Positions 8,369 to 17,371 of a stretch of DNA of 64,000 bases are shown piece by piece. The notes under the pieces were generated by a model, which had not been told where the DNA came from, did no database searches, and saw only the letters and a program-made list of their open reading frames with translations. The stretch covers positions 341,486 through 405,485 of the forward strand of contig NZ_ATWV01000001.1 of NCBI RefSeq assembly GCF_000421345.1. The letters run 5' to 3'. The translations under genes and the position numbers were made by a program. This DNA is from Treponema bryantii NK4A124. Lineage in GTDB: Bacteria > Spirochaetota > Spirochaetia > Treponematales > Treponemataceae. Position 1 is the stretch's first letter, and each line of letters begins with the position of its first letter.

Positions 8369-8430
8369 CCCCAGTGAAAAAGAGTCCCAGCCAACGGGGT
8401 GATGTTGTCTGGGACTCTTTTTCACTGGGG
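8369..8430. repeat. Perfect 22-bp inverted repeat
   Basis: The arms 8369-8390 and 8409-8430 are perfectly complementary over 22 bp, beginning CCCCAGTGAAAAAGAGTCCC. The 18-nt loop itself contains CAAC/GTTG. There is no T-tract on either side, so it is not a simple terminator. It does not match the REP families elsewhere in the window. Confidence 0.8.
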
Positions 8431-8475
8431 TGCTGGTCAAGTGTTTTGTAAAAAAGGCTCGGACTCTCTTTACAC

Positions 8476-8512
8476 GGTGGTTGAGTAGGTCGAAGACCGT
8501 ATCGAAACCACC
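8476..8512. repeat. REP-like repeat, family 1 (single half)
   Basis: This begins GGTGGTTGAGTAGGTCG and ends GTATCGAAACCACC, with terminal GGTGG/CCACC complementarity and an inner GGTCGAAGACC hairpin. It is the single-unit form of the family found as inverted pairs at 5011 and 15643. It sits just upstream of the PBP1A promoter. Confidence 0.8.
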
Positions 8513-8536
8513 GTTGCTACTAAGAAAACGGAACTA

Positions 8537-8565
8537 TTCACTTTTTTGATGATTTCTACTATAAT
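8537..8565 (+). promoter_or_regulatory. PBP1A promoter, leaderless type
   Basis: TTCACT (8537-8542), a 17-nt spacer and a perfect TATAAT (8560-8565). The first in-frame ATG abuts the -10 box and so would precede the transcription start. The second ATG at 8575 is 9 nt beyond the -10, close to the predicted start of the RNA. Confidence 0.55.
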
Positions 8566-8574
8566 ATGCAGAAT

Positions 8575-11115
8575 ATGACAAAGATTAAAAAATCTGGAAT
8601 TGTGATCATCTCGCTGTTTTTTTTGGGCTCTCTTCTTCTTGGTGCTCTTTTGGGATGGTCTGTTTCTGAAACCCGCAACATAATTAATTCTGAATATATA
8701 ACTGATTTTGATACTGCGCTTCCTACCAAACTTCTTGATATTAATGGTGAAATAATTACTGAATTCGCTTCTGATGAAAAGCGCGAAATCATTGCCTACA
8801 ACAATCTTCCACAGCAGATGATTGATGCCCTTATTACCCGAGAGGATAACGTATTCTTTTCTCATGCAGGCTTTAATCTTAAGGCTATTATGCGAGGCGT
8901 TGTTGGTGTTATTACCCGCCGTTCACTTGGTGGCGGTTCTACACTCACACAGCAGATTGCCGGAACACTCTACTGCGACCGTACAGATAAATCTGTTTTA
9001 CGAAAGCTTAAGGAATTGTGGTGGGCCATTCAGATGGAACGCCGTTATTCTAAAAACGAAATACTTGAGCTCTATCTTAATAAAATCTATTTTGGTGGCG
9101 GTACCTACGGTGTAAACGCTGCTTCAAAATATTACTTTGGCCATGATGCTACAGAAATCACCCCTGCAGAGGCTGCAATTCTTGTAATTCAGCTTTCTAA
9201 CCCGGCTTTCTACAATCCTTTTGATCATCCTAACCGGGCAATGGATCGCCAGAAGTATGTTCTTGCTTCCATGGTTGACGCCGGCTTCCTTACACAGGAA
9301 GAAGCAGATGAATCTTTTGAAAATTACTGGGCAAACTTTGACTACACACGAACTTCAACATCAGCTTACATGATGCGCGATGATAAGGCTCCCTGGTTCA
9401 GTGAGTTTGTACGCCGCGAGCTTTCAAGCATGATTTACGGTTCTGATGATATTTATACTTCTGGCTTTACTGTAAACACAACCCTCAACCTTGCTCACCA
9501 GCAGATTGCCCAGGATGTAATGATTAAATATATTGAAGATGCAAACAAACGCTACAAGCGTGAGCACTCTTCTAAAACAGGTGTTGCAACAAATGTCTTT
9601 GTTCCTATGACAGAAATGCTGGCTCTTCTTTTTGATATTCCGGAATTAAAGGTAAGTGAGCAGAGAACTGAAATTGTTGCAAACAATACTTACATTAATA
9701 AAATCAATCCTGTTCTTGATGCAATTTCTCTTATGACAGGAACAGAAAAACTCAAGGTAAATATCGTAAACCGTGCAACTGCACTTGCAAAACAGAATGA
9801 AGAAAAAACAACCATCGAAGGTACAATGGTTGCCCTCGACCATTCAAACGGTTATATCGATGCCCTTGTAGGCGGAAGTAAGTTTGATTCTGACAATCAG
9901 TTTATAAGAGCTACTCAGGCAAAGGTTCAGCCGGGTTCTACTTTTAAGCCGCTTTACTACTCTGCTGCAATCGACTCACGTAAGTTTACTCCTACGACTC
10001 AGATTTCCGACTCCATGGTTGTATTCCATACTGCAGATGGTAAGCCTTATATTCCGCTTAACTTCCGTGGTGAATGGGAAGGTAATGTTTCTGTATGGTA
10101 TGCCCTTACCCGCTCTATGAACGTACCTTCTCTTAAGATTCTCGACGGTATTGGTTTTGAGGCTGCTATTGACCGTGCATCCAAGCTTCTTGGAATTCCT
10201 CAGGATGAGCTCGAAAGCCGCAGCTTCCTGCCTGTATATCCGCTTGGTCTTGGTGTTTGTTCTGTACGTCCTATTGAAATGGCCCGTGCTTATGCAATTT
10301 TTGCAAACGGTGGTAAAGAAATTACACCAATGGCAATCCGCACTGTAGAAGATAAAAACGGAAACGTAATTTTGAATCCTGAACTTGATATCAGAAAGGC
10401 TCAGGCTGCCAAGGGTGAAAAGATTCAGGTTATTTCTCCTCAGACTTCATTTGTAATGATTAAGCTGCTTGAGCAGACTGTAAATAACGGCGGTACCCTG
10501 GGTGCCCAGAAGTGGCACTTTGATTATCGTGATGCAAACGGCAAACGTTATACAATGCCTGCCGGAGGTAAAACCGGTACTACCCAGAACTGGGCCGATG
10601 CCTGGACCTGTGGTATTACACCTTACTACGCTGCTGCCTTCTGGTTTGGATTTGATAAGCCTGGCCAGTCGCTTGGTCTTAATATTACTGGTGCAACTCT
10701 TGCAGGTTTTGCCTGGGGTGAATATTTTGATAAGGTTCACGCAGATCTTCCATATAAAAACTGGATTAAACCTCTGGAGGGTGTAATTGAATGTACTGTT
10801 TGTGCAGACAGTGGTATGATTCTTACAGAGTCCTGCGAGCACTCAACTACCCAGTGGTATCTGGAAGGAACTCAACCTACAGAAATCTGTCCTATTCACT
10901 CAAGTACTTCGAACTCTGTAATTTCTATCATTCGTCTTGAAAAAGAAATGTATAAATCAGGCCAGAGAATGTCTTTTGATTTTGATACTACACCGCTTAG
11001 CTTTGACCTTAATGCTCCTCTTACAGGCAGCTTCAGCGACGAAGACGATGAAGAAGATGAGGAATTTATAGATAATTCAGCATCTAAGTTTGACTACAAT
11101 GCACTTATGGAGTAG
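8575..11115 (+). CDS. Penicillin-binding protein 1A (bifunctional glycosyltransferase/transpeptidase)
   Basis: About 846 residues anchored by one N-terminal membrane helix (IVIISLFFLGSLLLGALLGW). The GT51 glycosyltransferase domain (about 60-235) shows REDNVFFSHAGFN with its catalytic Glu and GGSTLTQQIAGTLY. The transpeptidase domain shows SxxK in PGSTFKPL (Ser about 455), SMN in TRSMNVPS, and KTG in GGKTGTTQNWADAW. It polymerises and crosslinks peptidoglycan at the outer face of the inner membrane. The last 60 residues are a disordered, strongly acidic tail (DEDDEEDEEF). The ATG at 8575 is preferred over 8566, which lies against the -10 box. Neither has a Shine-Dalgarno site. Confidence 0.93.
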   Translation: MTKIKKSGIVIISLFFLGSLLLGALLGWSVSETRNIINSEYITDFDTALPTKLLDINGEIITEFASDEKREIIAYNNLPQQMIDALITREDNVFFSHAGFNLKAIMRGVVGVITRRSLGGGSTLTQQIAGTLYCDRTDKSVLRKLKELWWAIQMERRYSKNEILELYLNKIYFGGGTYGVNAASKYYFGHDATEITPAEAAILVIQLSNPAFYNPFDHPNRAMDRQKYVLASMVDAGFLTQEEADESFENYWANFDYTRTSTSAYMMRDDKAPWFSEFVRRELSSMIYGSDDIYTSGFTVNTTLNLAHQQIAQDVMIKYIEDANKRYKREHSSKTGVATNVFVPMTEMLALLFDIPELKVSEQRTEIVANNTYINKINPVLDAISLMTGTEKLKVNIVNRATALAKQNEEKTTIEGTMVALDHSNGYIDALVGGSKFDSDNQFIRATQAKVQPGSTFKPLYYSAAIDSRKFTPTTQISDSMVVFHTADGKPYIPLNFRGEWEGNVSVWYALTRSMNVPSLKILDGIGFEAAIDRASKLLGIPQDELESRSFLPVYPLGLGVCSVRPIEMARAYAIFANGGKEITPMAIRTVEDKNGNVILNPELDIRKAQAAKGEKIQVISPQTSFVMIKLLEQTVNNGGTLGAQKWHFDYRDANGKRYTMPAGGKTGTTQNWADAWTCGITPYYAAAFWFGFDKPGQSLGLNITGATLAGFAWGEYFDKVHADLPYKNWIKPLEGVIECTVCADSGMILTESCEHSTTQWYLEGTQPTEICPIHSSTSNSVISIIRLEKEMYKSGQRMSFDFDTTPLSFDLNAPLTGSFSDEDDEEDEEFIDNSASKFDYNALME

Positions 11116-11124
11116 ACTAAAACT

Positions 11125-11523
11125 GTGTTAGTACAAATCAAAGACATCAAGATTAAAAAGCGGGTTCGTAAAGACCTGGGTAATCTTGAAGACTTGAAAG
11201 ACAGTATGAAAATCTACGGACTTATGAATCCGATTACCCTCAACAGTAAGTATGAGCTGATTGCGGGTGAACGCCGTTTACAGTCTGCAATTCAGCTGGG
11301 CTGGACAAGTATTAATGCTAATATAATTGATAACCTTACCGAAGTAGAACAGCTGGAAATGGAAATTGAAGAAAACAACCAGCGCAAGGAATTTACAGAC
11401 GCCGAACTTATGGAAGGCTACAAGAGACTTCAGCGACTCCGTAATCCAAACATCTTCTACCGGATCTACCTCTTCTTCAAGCATCTTTTTGAAAAGATTG
11501 CCGACTTCTTCCGTAACAGATAA
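11125..11523 (+). CDS. ParB/Srx-like N-domain protein with amphipathic tail
   Basis: 132 residues starting with GTG 9 nt after the PBP1A stop. Residues 1-95 form a ParB N-terminal-type fold: VQIKDIKIKKRVRKDLGNLE, then GLMNPITL, the box II-like motif IAGERRL and ENNQRKEFTDAE. That fold binds CTP in true ParB/Spo0J. The helix-turn-helix and dimerisation parts of a chromosome-partition ParB are absent, so segregation is unlikely. Instead the C-terminus is an aromatic, basic amphipathic stretch (FYRIYLFFKHLFEKIADFF) that could touch the membrane. Immediate linkage to PBP1A suggests co-transcription and an envelope-associated role. That role is inference. Confidence 0.75.
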   Translation: MLVQIKDIKIKKRVRKDLGNLEDLKDSMKIYGLMNPITLNSKYELIAGERRLQSAIQLGWTSINANIIDNLTEVEQLEMEIEENNQRKEFTDAELMEGYKRLQRLRNPNIFYRIYLFFKHLFEKIADFFRNR

Positions 11524-11540
11524 TTCTCAGGAAAACCCAA

Positions 11541-12056
11541 ATGTCGTATATAAAAAAAATCACAGCAATTACAGCAGTTTTTATAATGCTTGTTTCAGGC
11601 CTTTCTGCAACCGGAGCCGGAATTCAAATTGGTGGAAATCCGGGTATATTTATAAATGAGGATTCTGCAAAGCTGGAAAATTTTTCTGCAACAATCACCG
11701 GAACTATGCGGCTTAACCGCCTGCCCCTAGCCTTTGGTTTTGGTTTCGAAGCAGGCTCTTATTTTTCAGTTTTTTCTTACGGCCTTACTGGTTTTGCTGA
11801 TTATTATGCAATAGACATTCAGCTTAAAAACACCTGGAGTTTCTTCTCTGGTTTTGGAGCCCAGGCAAGCATTCTTACTTCGGATTTTTCAGACTGGACT
11901 TTTATTGCGGGGCCAAGATTTTTCTTTGGTGCCAACCGTACTTTTTATGATAATTATCTGGAACTTTTTGCCCAGCAGAATATTGTGCCGTCTTTTTCAA
12001 AGGAAGCTTTCTTTCTCAGCCTGCCTTTAGAAGCCGGCATCAGAATGCATTTTTAA
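11541..12056 (+). CDS. Small outer-membrane beta-barrel-like protein
   Basis: 171 residues with a typical signal peptide (MSYIKKITAITAVFIMLVSG, cleavage near LSATGA). The mature part has alternating aromatic/aliphatic strands such as LAFGFGFEAGSYFSVFSYG and WTFIAGPRFFFGANRTF, and ends in Phe (GIRMHF), the C-terminal signature read by the BAM complex. An 8-strand barrel is plausible from the length. It lies 17 nt after the ParB-domain gene. Its 3' end overlaps the 3' end of convergent rlmJ by 17 nt. The ligand is unknown. Confidence 0.7.
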   Translation: MSYIKKITAITAVFIMLVSGLSATGAGIQIGGNPGIFINEDSAKLENFSATITGTMRLNRLPLAFGFGFEAGSYFSVFSYGLTGFADYYAIDIQLKNTWSFFSGFGAQASILTSDFSDWTFIAGPRFFFGANRTFYDNYLELFAQQNIVPSFSKEAFFLSLPLEAGIRMHF

Positions 12057-12906
12057 TATAATCAATTGTTTCCTGAGTATTTTCTTTAAGCATCCAGGGA
12101 GCGTTTAAAACCAGCATTCCGCTGCCGTAGAGACGGGGCGGATTTTTTCCTTCGCTTGCCCGGAATTCTTCCAGAGAAACTTCCTTATGTTCATTTTTAT
12201 CAAATACCTGAAGGCGTAAATCTGCAATTTCAATATTAGCGTTCTGGGAACGAGCTTCATTTGTAATCTGATTGATCATACCCCCAATTTCACTTTGGCG
12301 GTGAGCAAGCAGAGGATACCAGAGCATTATAATTCCGTTACTCCATTTTTTATGAACTGCACAGATTGTATCGGCTGCTATTGTATAATCACTGGCCTCT
12401 TCGTAACTCGGGTCAATTAAAGCCGCTCCCCTCTTTGTTGCAGGCGGAGTAAGGGCCTTGAGCATTTCCCAGCTGTTACGATTATGAATCTGAATTTCCG
12501 GCTGCCCGTCTTCGCTCTTTTTCATATTATGGCGTAGATTTTCAATCTCCTGGGGATGAAGCTCCGAAAGAATAAGAGTATCCTGCTTTCGCATAAAGCT
12601 TCGTTCAATCTCTGGTGAACCAGGGTATAAAGAATCTTTCAAATATTTCTGAACAAAAGTAACATAGTCGGCAAAAGCCTGGGGCATATCAGCTTTATCT
12701 GCAAACTGCACAATTCCTTTTGTGGCCTCTCCAGTTTTGAGACTGCGGTTATCTTTAAGGTCATAAAGGCCGCTGGCAGCGTGTGTATCAAAAAAAGTAT
12801 AAGGTTTTTCTTTTTTATTCAGAGCTTCGAGTACCTGAATTAAGACAGAATGTTTTAATAAGTCTGCATGATTTCCTGCGTGAAAAATGTGCTGATATGA
12901 AAGCAT
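12040..12906 (-). CDS. rlmJ: 23S rRNA (adenine-2030-N6)-methyltransferase
   Basis: 288 residues matching the RlmJ/YhiR family end to end. The diagnostic N-terminus is YQHIFHAGNHADLLKHSVL, a SAM-site region follows (FFDTHAASGLYDL), and the catalytic N6-adenine motif IV appears as IDPSYE (DPPY-type). It methylates A2030 of 23S rRNA using SAM. The gene converges on the small barrel gene, overlapping it by 17 nt. A GATAAT-like -10 lies 8 nt before the ATG, but no good -35 box is seen because a REP repeat occupies that position. Confidence 0.93.
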   Translation of the reverse strand: MLSYQHIFHAGNHADLLKHSVLIQVLEALNKKEKPYTFFDTHAASGLYDLKDNRSLKTGEATKGIVQFADKADMPQAFADYVTFVQKYLKDSLYPGSPEIERSFMRKQDTLILSELHPQEIENLRHNMKKSEDGQPEIQIHNRNSWEMLKALTPPATKRGAALIDPSYEEASDYTIAADTICAVHKKWSNGIIMLWYPLLAHRQSEIGGMINQITNEARSQNANIEIADLRLQVFDKNEHKEVSLEEFRASEGKNPPRLYGSGMLVLNAPWMLKENTQETIDYIKNAF

Positions 12907-12925
12907 AGGAGTATATTATCATAAA

Positions 12926-13000
12926 ATGGATTGCTTCGCTACGCTCGCAATAACATAGCCTGCGTCATTGCGAGGAGCGCAGCGACGTGGCAATCCATAC
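12926..13000. repeat. REPIN-like inverted pair (repeat family 2)
   Basis: The left arm ATGGATTGCTTCGCTACGCT... (12926-12954) and the right arm, which begins GTCATTGCGAGGAGCGCAGC (12963-13000), are mostly complementary around an 8-nt spacer. The right arm is nearly identical to the single copy at 8167-8200. The pair occupies the divergent promoter interval between rlmJ and clpB. Confidence 0.8.
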
Positions 13001-13057
13001 ATAATTTTCTTGCCCTTATTGAAAATCATTATTATTTTTTAAAAGAAGGTGATGCGT

Positions 13058-15643
13058 ATGAATTACGAAAACTTTACTATTAAAACACAGGAAGCCATTC
13101 AGGAGGCTTCTTCAATTGCCAACAAAAACGATAACTCAGAAATAGGAACCGAACATGTTCTTCAGGCCCTGCTCGAACAGCAGGACGGACTTATTGCCCC
13201 TGTAATTGAACGTGTAGGCGTTTCTGCAATAGAACTTACGAAAAAGGTCCGCGAGCTTGTAGCTTCTAATCCAAAGGTTTCCGGCGCTGCACAGGTATAC
13301 TTTTCTCCGGTAATGCAGAAGGTGCTTGCCAAGGCAGAAAACGAAATGACTGCCCTTCACGACCAGTATCTCTCAACAGAGCATATTCTTCTTGCAATGA
13401 CAGAATGCGATGACCGAACCGGAGACCTTCTCCGCAAATATGGAATTAATCATAACTCAGTTTTTGAAGCCTTAAAATCTGTTCGCGGAAACCAGACAGT
13501 TGATAGCAACGACCCTGAGGCTAAAACCCGCAGTCTTGAAAAATACTGCCGCGACCTCACAGCCGCTGCCCGCCAGGATAAGATTGACCCTGTAATCGGC
13601 CGTGATGAAGAAATCCGCCGTGTAATGCAGGTACTCTGCCGCCGTACAAAAAATAATCCGGTAATTATCGGTGAACCGGGTGTTGGTAAAACAGCCATTG
13701 TAGAAGGGCTTGCCCGCCGTATAGCAAGCGGAGATGTTCCGGAAAGCCTTAAAAACAAGAGGCTTCTCGCCCTGGATTTGGGAAGTCTTGTTGCCGGTGC
13801 AAAGTTCCGCGGAGAATTTGAAGAGAGACTTAAGGCCCTCATTACAGAAGTAACAAAGAGCGAAGGCCAGATTATCCTCTTTATTGATGAACTTCATACC
13901 CTTGTGGGAGCCGGTGCAAGTGAAGGCAGCATGGACGCTTCTAACCTTTTGAAGCCTGCTCTGGCTCGAGGAGAACTCCGTGCCATTGGTGCAACAACAC
14001 TTGATGAGTACCGTAAGTATATTGAAAAGGATGCCGCCCTTGAACGCCGCTTCCAGCAGGTATACTGTGCTGAGCCAAGCGTAGAAGACACAATTGCAAT
14101 TCTTCGAGGCCTGCGTGAAAAATACGAGATTCATCATGGAGTTAGAATTGAAGATGAAGCTCTTGTTGCAGCCGCTACCCTTTCTAACAGATATATCACT
14201 TCCCGCTTTATGCCGGATAAGGCCATAGACCTTGTAGACGAAGCCGCAAGCCGCCTTAAAATGGAAATTGAAAGCCAGCCGACCGAACTGGATCAGGTTG
14301 AGCGAAAGATGCTGCAGCTGCAGATTGAAAAGCAGTCACTCAGTAAGGAAGATGATGAAGCAAGCAAGGAACGTCTTGAAAAGCTGGAAAAAGAGCTGGC
14401 AGAAATCACAAGCAAGCGCGATGCTATGAAGCTTCAGTGGCAGAACGAAAAGGAAAGTATAGATAAGTCCCGCAAAATCAAAGAGCAGCTGGAACAGGCC
14501 CGCTTCGAAGAAGAAAAGTTTACCCGCGAGGGCAATCTGGAAAAGGCGGCCGAAATCAAATACAGCACAATTCCAGCCCTGCAGAAAGAACTGGACGCAG
14601 CCCTGGCCGCAGAAAAGGAAAGAGCAGAAGGAGGCCGTGATTCCCTGCTCCGTCAGTCTGTAACCGAAGAAGATATTGCAAAGGTTGTTTCTGCCTGGAC
14701 CGGTATTCCGGTTGCAAAAATGATGACAGGTGAAAAACAGAAATATCTGGAACTGGAAAAGGTTTTGCATAAAAGAGTTGTAGGCCAGGACGAGGCGGTA
14801 AATGTTGTAAGCGATGCAATCAGACGTAACCGCAGCGGCCTTAACGACCCTAACCGTCCGCTTGGTAGTTTTATGTTTATTGGACCTACAGGTGTTGGTA
14901 AAACTGAACTTGCAAAAACTCTTGCAGACTTCCTCTTCAACGACGAAAAGGCCCTCACCCGAATTGATATGTCGGAGTACATGGAAAAGTTCAGCGTGAC
15001 CCGTCTTATTGGAGCGCCTCCGGGATACGTTGGTTACGACGAAGGAGGCCAGCTTACAGAGGCAGTTCGCCGCCGCCCTTACAGCGTTATTCTTTTTGAT
15101 GAGGTTGAAAAGGCTCACCCGGATGTTTTCAATGTTCTGCTGCAGGTGCTCGATGACGGCCGCCTTACAGACGGACAGGGCCGCGTAGTAGACTTTAAGA
15201 ACACCATCATCATAATGACAAGTAACCTAGGAAGCGATTTGATTCTGGAAGCAGATACTGCTGAAAAGCAGGCAGCCCTGCATGATCAGCTCAATGGCTT
15301 GCTGCGCCAGACCTTCCGCCCTGAGTTCTTGAACCGTATTGATGAAATAGTAATGTTCCAGCAGCTTGGAAAAGAACATATTGCTTCCATTATCAAACTG
15401 CAACTTGAACGTGTACAGGCCCGCCTTGCAGACCGCAAAATCACACTGGACTTTGACCAGTCTGCTATGGACTTCCTCTGCGACAAAGGCTACGACCCGA
15501 CAATGGGTGCACGTCCTGTAAAGAGAGCTATTCAGAATTATGTGGAGAATACTCTGGCAAGGGAATTACTTGCGGGAACAGTATTGGATGGAGAAACTAT
15601 AAAAGTTCGCTCTGAAAATGGAAAATTGATTTTCACGAAATAG
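13058..15643 (+). CDS. clpB: ClpB disaggregase
   Basis: 861 residues, normal for ClpB. The layout is: Clp N-domain (residues 1-145), first AAA+ module with Walker [10 protein letters not shown] (about 205) and Walker [10 protein letters not shown], the regulatory coiled-coil M-domain (about 400-530) that separates ClpB from ClpA/C, and a second AAA+ module with GPTGVGKTE and [10 protein letters not shown]. The hexameric ATPase threads aggregated proteins with DnaK. The start was set at ATG 13058 because AGAAGG lies 8 nt before it. GTG 13049 and ATG 13052 overlap that ribosome site. No CIRCE or HrcA-type operator is evident upstream. A REP pair fills the divergent spacer instead. Confidence 0.96.
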   Translation: MNYENFTIKTQEAIQEASSIANKNDNSEIGTEHVLQALLEQQDGLIAPVIERVGVSAIELTKKVRELVASNPKVSGAAQVYFSPVMQKVLAKAENEMTALHDQYLSTEHILLAMTECDDRTGDLLRKYGINHNSVFEALKSVRGNQTVDSNDPEAKTRSLEKYCRDLTAAARQDKIDPVIGRDEEIRRVMQVLCRRTKNNPVIIGEPGVGKTAIVEGLARRIASGDVPESLKNKRLLALDLGSLVAGAKFRGEFEERLKALITEVTKSEGQIILFIDELHTLVGAGASEGSMDASNLLKPALARGELRAIGATTLDEYRKYIEKDAALERRFQQVYCAEPSVEDTIAILRGLREKYEIHHGVRIEDEALVAAATLSNRYITSRFMPDKAIDLVDEAASRLKMEIESQPTELDQVERKMLQLQIEKQSLSKEDDEASKERLEKLEKELAEITSKRDAMKLQWQNEKESIDKSRKIKEQLEQARFEEEKFTREGNLEKAAEIKYSTIPALQKELDAALAAEKERAEGGRDSLLRQSVTEEDIAKVVSAWTGIPVAKMMTGEKQKYLELEKVLHKRVVGQDEAVNVVSDAIRRNRSGLNDPNRPLGSFMFIGPTGVGKTELAKTLADFLFNDEKALTRIDMSEYMEKFSVTRLIGAPPGYVGYDEGGQLTEAVRRRPYSVILFDEVEKAHPDVFNVLLQVLDDGRLTDGQGRVVDFKNTIIIMTSNLGSDLILEADTAEKQAALHDQLNGLLRQTFRPEFLNRIDEIVMFQQLGKEHIASIIKLQLERVQARLADRKITLDFDQSAMDFLCDKGYDPTMGARPVKRAIQNYVENTLARELLAGTVLDGETIKVRSENGKLIFTK

Positions 15644-15722
15644 TGGTTTCGATACGTCACTTCGTGACTACTCAACCACCGGTGGTTGAGTGCTTCGCGA
15701 AGCGAAGTGTATCGAAACCACC
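15643..15722. repeat. REPIN-like inverted pair (repeat family 1)
   Basis: The left half (15643-15680) begins GTGGTTTCGATACGTC and the right half (15681-15722) ends GTATCGAAACCACC. They meet at ACCACCGGTGGT. The first G is also the last base of the clpB TAG stop codon. It separates convergent clpB and the tocopherol-cyclase-like gene, mirroring the junction at 5011-5096. Confidence 0.85.
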
Positions 15723-15734
15723 GGTCACGGAGAA

Positions 15735-16910
15735 TTAAAACTCGCCTTCTTCGATATGACCGAACTCGCAGAAAACCTTTGCAAGGGTTGCGTGTTCGAT
15801 CTGTTCGAGGGTGTTGCCAATGTGCTTGTAGAGCTTAATTTCGCCCGTACCACTTCCGCCTTCCAGAAGGTTCAGAACCTTTCTCTGGCCTTCCGGAAGC
15901 TCAATGGTACGGTTATTTAACTCACGGATTTTGCAGAAGACATCAATATCAATTACCCATTCCTTACTGTTAAGGCTGGTGCTCCAGTGCAAAAGGTTTT
16001 CTTCCGGATTTTCATTTTCCGGCATCTGGGCACAGTCCCATACAACAGAGAACTGTCGTTTTGAACCGTCTGCACAAAGTTCAATATCAATATCTTCGAA
16101 TTTACCAATAAAGGAAACTCTTTCATCAAAAATACCGTTTACCGCAAATGATGATTCAAAAAGAGTTTTACCTGAAATTACACTTGTAAGATTTGCAGAA
16201 GAAAGATGGAAGTAAGGTTCTGGAACACCCTTTCCCCAGAAACGTTCAGAATAGCCGCAGCAGCGCTTTGGATCAATTGCATACTCAGTACCGTCAAAAT
16301 GAATGGTACCAGAAAAGACTGTCTGAAGACCAAAAGGGAACCATCTGAGTAAATCAGATTTATAACCGTTTTTATAGTCTCTCTGAACAGTATAGTTGAT
16401 TTCCCATTTTGCATAACCGGCATCGCAAAGCAGCTCCGGATGAGCGGCCTTTTCTTCTTCCGGTACATTTATAAAACCGCCTATTTTGTTTTCGTTGAAA
16501 TATTTATTGTCGACTATGATTTCGAAAGGTTTATTACTGAATTTAACAAGTTTGACAGGATAGTAAGAACAAAGCTGTTTTCCTTCAACACCGAAAGTAC
16601 CGACACGCACAGCACAATAAGAAGGCTGAACAATTGCTTCAGTTGAAATACTTTTTGCAGAATCTGTACCGGCCAGTGCATACTGAAGGTCTTCTGCAGA
16701 AATCTTTACGCGAGGCTTAAAACCAAGCTGGACAAGATCGTTTGATGCCCATGGATTGAGCATTTCAAACTCAATATAGAACATCTGTTCTGCACCAGTG
16801 GATGTATTAATTCCGTTAAAAACAAAACGCCAGTTGTTAATCCCGACCTTTTTTTTAGCCCCGTTTAATCCGAATTTATAATCATTTGATATCTTTGTAT
16901 TCGACTTCAT
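15735..16910 (-). CDS. Tocopherol-cyclase-like protein (tentative)
   Basis: 391 residues, soluble, no signal peptide, beta-rich with many aromatic residues. The pattern is an N-terminal NNWRFVFNGINTSTGAEQMF strand pair and a central WFPFGLQTVFSGTIHFDGTEY followed by YSERFWGKGVPEPYFHLSSA. That last motif resembles the K/R-x-WG-x-x-x-P-x-x-W signature of tocopherol cyclase/lipocalin-like folds found in several bacteria without tocopherol synthesis. A binding role for a hydrophobic ligand is therefore possible but unproven. It stands alone, convergent with clpB across a REPIN. A weak AAGG site lies 11 nt before the ATG. Confidence is good for the gene and low for the family. Confidence 0.6.
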   Translation of the reverse strand: MKSNTKISNDYKFGLNGAKKKVGINNWRFVFNGINTSTGAEQMFYIEFEMLNPWASNDLVQLGFKPRVKISAEDLQYALAGTDSAKSISTEAIVQPSYCAVRVGTFGVEGKQLCSYYPVKLVKFSNKPFEIIVDNKYFNENKIGGFINVPEEEKAAHPELLCDAGYAKWEINYTVQRDYKNGYKSDLLRWFPFGLQTVFSGTIHFDGTEYAIDPKRCCGYSERFWGKGVPEPYFHLSSANLTSVISGKTLFESSFAVNGIFDERVSFIGKFEDIDIELCADGSKRQFSVVWDCAQMPENENPEENLLHWSTSLNSKEWVIDIDVFCKIRELNNRTIELPEGQRKVLNLLEGGSGTGEIKLYKHIGNTLEQIEHATLAKVFCEFGHIEEGEF

Positions 16911-16928
16911 GCTAACAAAACCTTTTAG

Positions 16929-16974
16929 ATTATCGGGTCAAGCCCTTCGACAAGCTCAGGAACCACCCGATAAT
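16929..16974. repeat. Palindromic repeat with TTCGACAAGCTCAGG core
   Basis: ATTATCGGGT (16929-16938) and ACCCGATAAT (16965-16974) form a perfect 10-bp stem around a core containing CCCTTCGACAAGCTCAGG. Cores of this kind are widespread bacterial intergenic repeats. It lies just upstream of the tocopherol-cyclase-like gene. It shares the GGGTCAAGCCC string with the repeat at 49951-49978. Confidence 0.75.
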
Positions 16975-17031
16975 GACATGTTTATACTTATATTGTCGGA
17001 ATTTAGGAAAAAAACTTAATGCACAAACAAT

Positions 17032-17069
17032 AAAAAAAGCCGTCTGCAGCCCTAAAGGCTCAAAACGGC
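17032..17069 (-). terminator. Terminator of the fliG-like/M16/72-aa unit
   Basis: On the minus strand GCCGT (17069-17065) and ACGGC (17043-17039) pair, with a further GAGCC/GGGCT inner stem, followed by T7. It lies about 50 bp after the stop of the 72-residue gene. Confidence 0.8.
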
Positions 17070-17116
17070 ATTTCCTATAAAATAAAATACTTTTTTCTTA
17101 AAACGATTTTGCAGAC

Positions 17117-17335
17117 TTACTTAAAGAGTTTATCGATAGTCTTGTCGAGTTCTTTCTGTTCCTCTGGAAAGTTGTCGTTCAAATACTCAAAACACTCTAC
17201 TGCTGCGCGCTGTGCATGCTCATACCAGATTTCATACAGTTCGTTTTTAAGTTCTCCGCCAGGAAAAGGGGCACCCTGAACGTCAGAAACAAGGTCTCTA
17301 AGCATCTTAATGCACTGTTTAGTCTTTTTATCCAT
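17117..17335 (-). CDS. Small hypothetical protein (72 aa)
   Basis: A charged helical protein: N-terminus KKTKQCIKMLRDLVSDV, middle YEIWYEHAQRAAVECFEYLN, C-terminus FPEEQKELDKTIDKLFK. No signal, metal site or known domain is recognised. GGAG sits 8-11 nt before the ATG. It is 36 bp after the M16 protease stop in the same direction and is followed by a terminator, so it is the last gene of that unit. A TATAAT hexamer 12 nt upstream could be an internal promoter but lacks a -35 partner. Confidence 0.65.
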   Translation of the reverse strand: MDKKTKQCIKMLRDLVSDVQGAPFPGGELKNELYEIWYEHAQRAAVECFEYLNDNFPEEQKELDKTIDKLFK

Positions 17336-17371
17336 AAATTATTCTCCATTATACGGATATCAATAGAAAAA

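Noticed and set aside
11125..11523. The ParB-domain protein as a chromosome-partition ParB
   Set aside because: It lacks the helix-turn-helix and dimerisation domains, and no ParA neighbour is present.
12904..12943. A leaderless promoter for rlmJ
   Set aside because: A GATAAT box is 8 nt upstream but no -35-like hexamer is found at 16-18 nt.
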